Of a stretch of DNA of 48,780 bases, positions 45,737 through 48,780 are shown one piece after another. The translations under genes were made by a program, and so were the position numbers. The stretch is from positions 1 to 48,780 of the forward strand of contig NZ_PJAT01000087.1 of NCBI RefSeq assembly GCF_002836715.1. Reading direction: 5' to 3'. The notes under the pieces were generated by a model. That model was not told the origin of the DNA, searched no databases, and saw only the letters and a program-made list of their open reading frames with translations. The first letter of the stretch is position 1. Each line of letters begins with the position of its first letter. The stretch comes from Psychrobacter sp. 4Dc (GTDB taxonomy: Bacteria > Pseudomonadota > Gammaproteobacteria > Pseudomonadales > Moraxellaceae).

Positions 45737-46606
45737 CTATAAGGCTGTTCTTTTATATTTAATAGACTCAAGCGTGGCGAGCCAAATTAAAGGTAAGACA
45801 ATAAGAGCCGAACCTATCAAAAGACTGATATCCGGTATTTCATCAAACCATACGATGCCGATAACCACTGCTCCTAACAGACCGGTATATTCTGCACTAG
45901 ATATTTTATGTGCTTCTACCGCTCGGTAAACCAGCACGCAGATACCCGCATAAATCAAAATAAACAGATTTGAGCCTGCTGCTATCCATAGCGCGTACCA
46001 ATTCAAAGGGGCATTTTCCCAAATAGCCAAACTAAGCCCCAACGGTATTCCGACTAAATTGGTCAAAAACAAGGTCTGAGCAACTGTGTGATTCGAAGGT
46101 AATTTTCGCACTAGTAGGTTGTTCGTCGCCATCGTTAAGGCCACGATCAACGCAAATATAGCACCCATATTAATTTGCGTTGGTTTTACCACGACAAGAA
46201 TACCTATGAAGCCTAGTATTGCCACAATGATGCTTGGTGCTGTAAGTCTGTCTTTATAAAACAAAAACCCTAACGGCAACATCAGTAAAGGCGCAGTATA
46301 AAAAATCGCATTGACCGTGGCTAGCGGTAGCGCTTGGATAGACAACACCATAAATACCGCGCCAAACAACCAAATATGCCCACGTACAAAATGCCATTTT
46401 ACGTGACTAAGTAGCTTGGCTTTTTGGTTGAATAAACAAAACGGTAGCAGCATCAAGACAGCTGTTAGCTGACGCAATAGCACAAACTGATAGACCGCTG
46501 CGCCATCTGGCAACTCTTTTATCAGCGCATCCGAAAGGACTGCAATCATGTTTCCTGCAACCAATAGTAACATTGCAAATCCAACACTCATCTTCGGCAT
46601 TATCAT
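45737..46606 (-). CDS. EamA/DMT-family transporter
   Basis: This 289-residue membrane protein has ten hydrophobic helices in two EamA repeats (the first with VNAIFYTAPLLMLPLGFLF, the second with AEYTGLLGAVVIGIVWFDE). DMT carriers move metabolites across the inner membrane, usually outward. It lies 198 bp upstream of dddP on the same strand and is divergent from a LysR gene. It may export acrylate or related products, or take up a substrate. ATG 46606 has a GATAGG ribosome site. Confidence 0.82.
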   Translation of the reverse strand: MIMPKMSVGFAMLLLVAGNMIAVLSDALIKELPDGAAVYQFVLLRQLTAVLMLLPFCLFNQKAKLLSHVKWHFVRGHIWLFGAVFMVLSIQALPLATVNAIFYTAPLLMLPLGFLFYKDRLTAPSIIVAILGFIGILVVVKPTQINMGAIFALIVALTMATNNLLVRKLPSNHTVAQTLFLTNLVGIPLGLSLAIWENAPLNWYALWIAAGSNLFILIYAGICVLVYRAVEAHKISSAEYTGLLGAVVIGIVWFDEIPDISLLIGSALIVLPLIWLATLESIKYKRTAL

Positions 46607-46737
46607 GCTTATACCTATCTCAAAATACATAAAATTTTAAATTAAGCCATTTAATCTAATGGTCAGATAAATAGTATATTCGCGTATACTCATGACGTAT
46701 AATGATATAAAAACGTTTAGTATTAGTTGAACTCATA
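46607..46737. promoter_or_regulatory. Divergent LysR/EamA-dddP control region
   Basis: This 131-bp region holds AGTATA-N6-TATACT (46673-46690), a palindrome with the size of a LysR-type site, between the two divergent start codons. Confidence 0.45.
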
Positions 46738-47628
46738 ATGAAACTCCCCCCATTACGTGCCATACAATGCTTTGAATCTGTAGCAAGGCTTAATAGTTTT
46801 TCTAAGGCAGCAGAAAGCCTCAACGTGACGCAAAGTGCCGTGAGTCATCAGGTTCGAACGCTTGAAGAATATCTTGGTGAAGCGTTGTTTTATAGGCAGG
46901 GCCGAACCCTTTCTTTAACAGATATAGGCGAGCGTTATTTCACAGAAGTAAATCAATCGCTGACGGCTCTGTCCAATACCAGTCAGGCCATTCGAAATGA
47001 CCAGCCTGGGCATATTCGCCTAGCACTGTATAGTTCAGTGGCTGTCAATTGGTTGATTCCTCGGTTAGAAAACTTCCGCGAACAGCACCCAGAGATTGAG
47101 CTGACCTTAAATATGGTGACAGACCAAGACGACTATAATGAGCAGTGTTCGGATTGCTTTATTACCGTCAATCCACCGAAACGCAATGTAGTCAGCAAGC
47201 TTTTATTCGCTGAGAAGCTATTTCCTGTCTGTGGCCAAAAACTTTGGGCGGAAATAAAGGATCAGCCATTGCCTGAGGCGTTATGGCAACACCCTATACT
47301 GTCCGTAAAATACGCTGGAAAAAGTGAAAACGCGGCCAATGATTGGCTAAAGTGGTGCAAAGCAGGTGGGTTCGAGTTACCAAGCAATGTAAAAATCAAT
47401 CAGTTTAGCCACGTACTTCTTGCCGCACAGGCCGCGCGTTATAACTTAGGTATTACGCTTATCGACAACTATATGATGCTAGAACAAACGCATCAGCAAA
47501 ATCTTGTCAAAATCCCAATGCATGAATTACTCACTGGCGACAGTTTCTATTTCTTTTATAATGATTTAAAGTCAAATCAAGCTGACATTATTAAATTGAG
47601 CCGTTGGTTGGAATCGCAATGTCTTTAA
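46738..47628 (+). CDS. LysR-family regulator, GcvA-like
   Basis: This 296-residue protein has a typical GcvA-type LysR N-terminus (PPLRAIQCFESVARLNSFSKAAESLNVTQSAVSHQV) and the effector domain. It is divergent from the EamA-dddP unit and so is the likely regulator of DMSP degradation, as LysR regulators are near several ddd genes. The downstream carbon-nitrogen hydrolase pseudogene lies 122 bp away on the same strand. Confidence 0.82.
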   Translation: MKLPPLRAIQCFESVARLNSFSKAAESLNVTQSAVSHQVRTLEEYLGEALFYRQGRTLSLTDIGERYFTEVNQSLTALSNTSQAIRNDQPGHIRLALYSSVAVNWLIPRLENFREQHPEIELTLNMVTDQDDYNEQCSDCFITVNPPKRNVVSKLLFAEKLFPVCGQKLWAEIKDQPLPEALWQHPILSVKYAGKSENAANDWLKWCKAGGFELPSNVKINQFSHVLLAAQAARYNLGITLIDNYMMLEQTHQQNLVKIPMHELLTGDSFYFFYNDLKSNQADIIKLSRWLESQCL

Positions 47629-47750
47629 AAGTGTTTTAAATAGCATTTGAAATAAGTGTTTCTAAAGACCGTCATTAACGAGTATTACCCATAATTGCGA
47701 CCAATAAGTGCTGTGAAAGTATCAACCCCCTACGATAAAGAGCAAGACCT

Positions 47751-48499
47751 ATGCAAATAATCCTCAATCAAATGGATATTACCGATTATCAAGTATCGGT
47801 AAATGCTGCTGCGATATTAAAATCAATCCATGATCATCAAGTTTGCGATGGCTTTATGATTTTTCCAGAACTTGCTTTGACTGGCTTTCCCACGCTAGAC
47901 AATATTGAAGCGTTATATCATCAATCAACAGAGCACTTCCAAAGCATATTGGAAGCAAGCAAAAATACAAAGGCAACCATCATTATTGGACATATTGATA
48001 AGCAGTATCAACTTTTCTATAACGCATGTTCTTTTATAAAAAACGGCAAAATCATTCATAAACACCGAAAATCAAAGCTTTGGCTTGATGACGTTGGGGT
48101 ATTTACCAGTGGAGAAGACTTATCAGTGGTTAGCATTAATGATGTGGTTTGCGGTGCTCAGATTTGTTTTGAGCTAGAGTTTCCAGAAGGCTCAAGAGCA
48201 CTGGCAAAAAAAGGCGCCAAAATTATTTTTATGCCAAATGGCAACATGTCTTCCTATGCGAATACCCACTATGTATTGACTCAAGCTCGGGCTATAGAGA
48301 ACCAATGTTTTGTGATTACCTGCAATGGTGTCGGCGTCGGTCATGGCGGTCAGTTTGTAGGAGAGAGAGTCTAATCGTTTCTCCTACGGGACGAATCATC
48401 AAAAAACTTGGTTCGTCGCCAGATATAGTAACAGTAGATATAGATTTAGAGGAACTAGAGCAGTCTAAGCAAAACTATCACTATATAGACTTGTCTTAA
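47751..48499 (+). pseudogene. Carbon-nitrogen hydrolase (nitrilase superfamily), frameshifted in a GA repeat
   Basis: Two overlapping frames encode one nitrilase-superfamily protein. The first part has the full Glu40 (FPELALTGFP), Lys107 (HKHRKSKL) and Cys139 (GAQICFELEFPEG) catalytic triad. At 48360-48369 the run GGAGAGAGAG carries one GA unit too many: dropping 2 bp joins GGQFVGE to SLIVSPTGRIIKKLG and gives a 248-residue enzyme of normal family size. As read, the protein stops at 207 residues and loses the C-terminal strand. Slippage could make it phase-variable; a sequencing error is possible. Confidence 0.78.
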
Positions 48500-48620
48500 T
48501 GTAACCATAGAGCTTAATCATTAAACTGAGTGGCAAGGTTGTTTTCTAGAGAAACCACAGTGAAGAAAAATCACGGTTACTTGGTAACCCTCCCAAACTT
48601 AAGACACCTAATAAATAGAA
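48500..48620. other. Spacer with probable end of an IS3-type element
   Basis: No gene is seen. A small palindrome GGTTAC-N3-GTAACC near 48574-48588, and a following AAACTTAAGACA segment, probably lie at the outer end of the IS whose transposase enters the window edge. The exact end cannot be fixed. Confidence 0.35.
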
Positions 48621-48780
48621 TTAAGCTGCCTGATTGAGTTTCTGTATCGGTGTAAAACCGCCATTGCCCATATTTGGGCGCTTATGATTATAATGGTATA
48701 ACCAGTTTTCTGCTTGTGCGCGTACCTGCTCTAGATTATCAAACAGCTCCTGATTTAACCAATCATATCTCATGGTTCTG
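48621..48780 (-). CDS. IS3-family transposase OrfB, C-terminal part (cut by window edge)
   Basis: About 52 C-terminal residues are seen, including RTMRYDWLNQELFDN, LYHYNHKRPN and GNGGFTPIQKLNQAA, the conserved end of an IS3-group OrfB (the YNxxRPH-like region). Reading enters from beyond the right edge. It differs from the IS3-family copy at 4.0-5.3 kb, so it is a second, distinct element. Confidence 0.8.
   Translation of the reverse strand, partial: RTMRYDWLNQELFDNLEQVRAQAENWLYHYNHKRPNMGNGGFTPIQKLNQAA

Overview
The window looks like chromosomal DNA of a moderately low-GC gammaproteobacterium of the Moraxellaceae, most likely a marine or cold-adapted Psychrobacter. This is inferred from the combination of phhAB/hpd/fah/maiA aromatic catabolism, a pqqABCDE operon ending in an M19 dipeptidase, AT-rich spacers and recognisable family sequences; no search was run. 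No rRNA, tRNA or CRISPR array was seen.

Layout. 1-3.4 kb: a CpxP/Spy-like lipoprotein divergent from a CpxR/CpxA-type two-component system. 3.4-5.4 kb: the signal-peptide stub of a type V autotransporter adhesin cut off by an IS3-family element, whose own transposase is broken by a 7-bp duplication. 5.4-18.9 kb: an acyl-CoA dehydrogenase-like flavoenzyme, then a phenylalanine/tyrosine catabolic region: maiA, an IclR regulator, an orphan TRAP binding protein, a VOC-fold protein, fah, an aromatic aminotransferase and a LysR regulator, divergent from hpd-phhA-phhB-NhaC-type transporter. Together these convert phenylalanine to tyrosine, 4-hydroxyphenylpyruvate and homogentisate, then to fumarate and acetoacetate. 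No classical homogentisate 1,2-dioxygenase (hmgA) is present; the VOC protein with a His/His/Glu metal set is a candidate substitute.

18.9-28.3 kb: iron uptake, with a siderophore-interacting reductase, two TonB-dependent receptors (each with a Fur-box-like site upstream), a PepSY membrane protein and a cyclic-peptide-type ABC exporter. 28.3-33.1 kb: a damaged neighbourhood with two truncated bile-acid-symporter-family genes flanking two SDR oxidoreductases, an intact IS256-family transposase and a small unknown gene. 33.4-37.8 kb: pqqA (24 codons), a terminator-like attenuator, then tightly overlapping pqqB-C-D-E and an M19 dipeptidase.

37.9-48.8 kb: LysR-regulated accessory genes: a 2OG-Fe(II) oxygenase, a DUF1624 membrane protein, a metallo-beta-lactamase-fold protein that has lost its metal motif, a GNAT acetyltransferase, a DMSP lyase of the DddP type next to an EamA transporter and LysR regulator, a carbon-nitrogen hydrolase frameshifted in a GA repeat, and the 3' end of another IS3-family transposase at the window edge. 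Several spacers hold degenerate tandem arrays of 14-15-bp units, and others hold long perfect inverted repeats.
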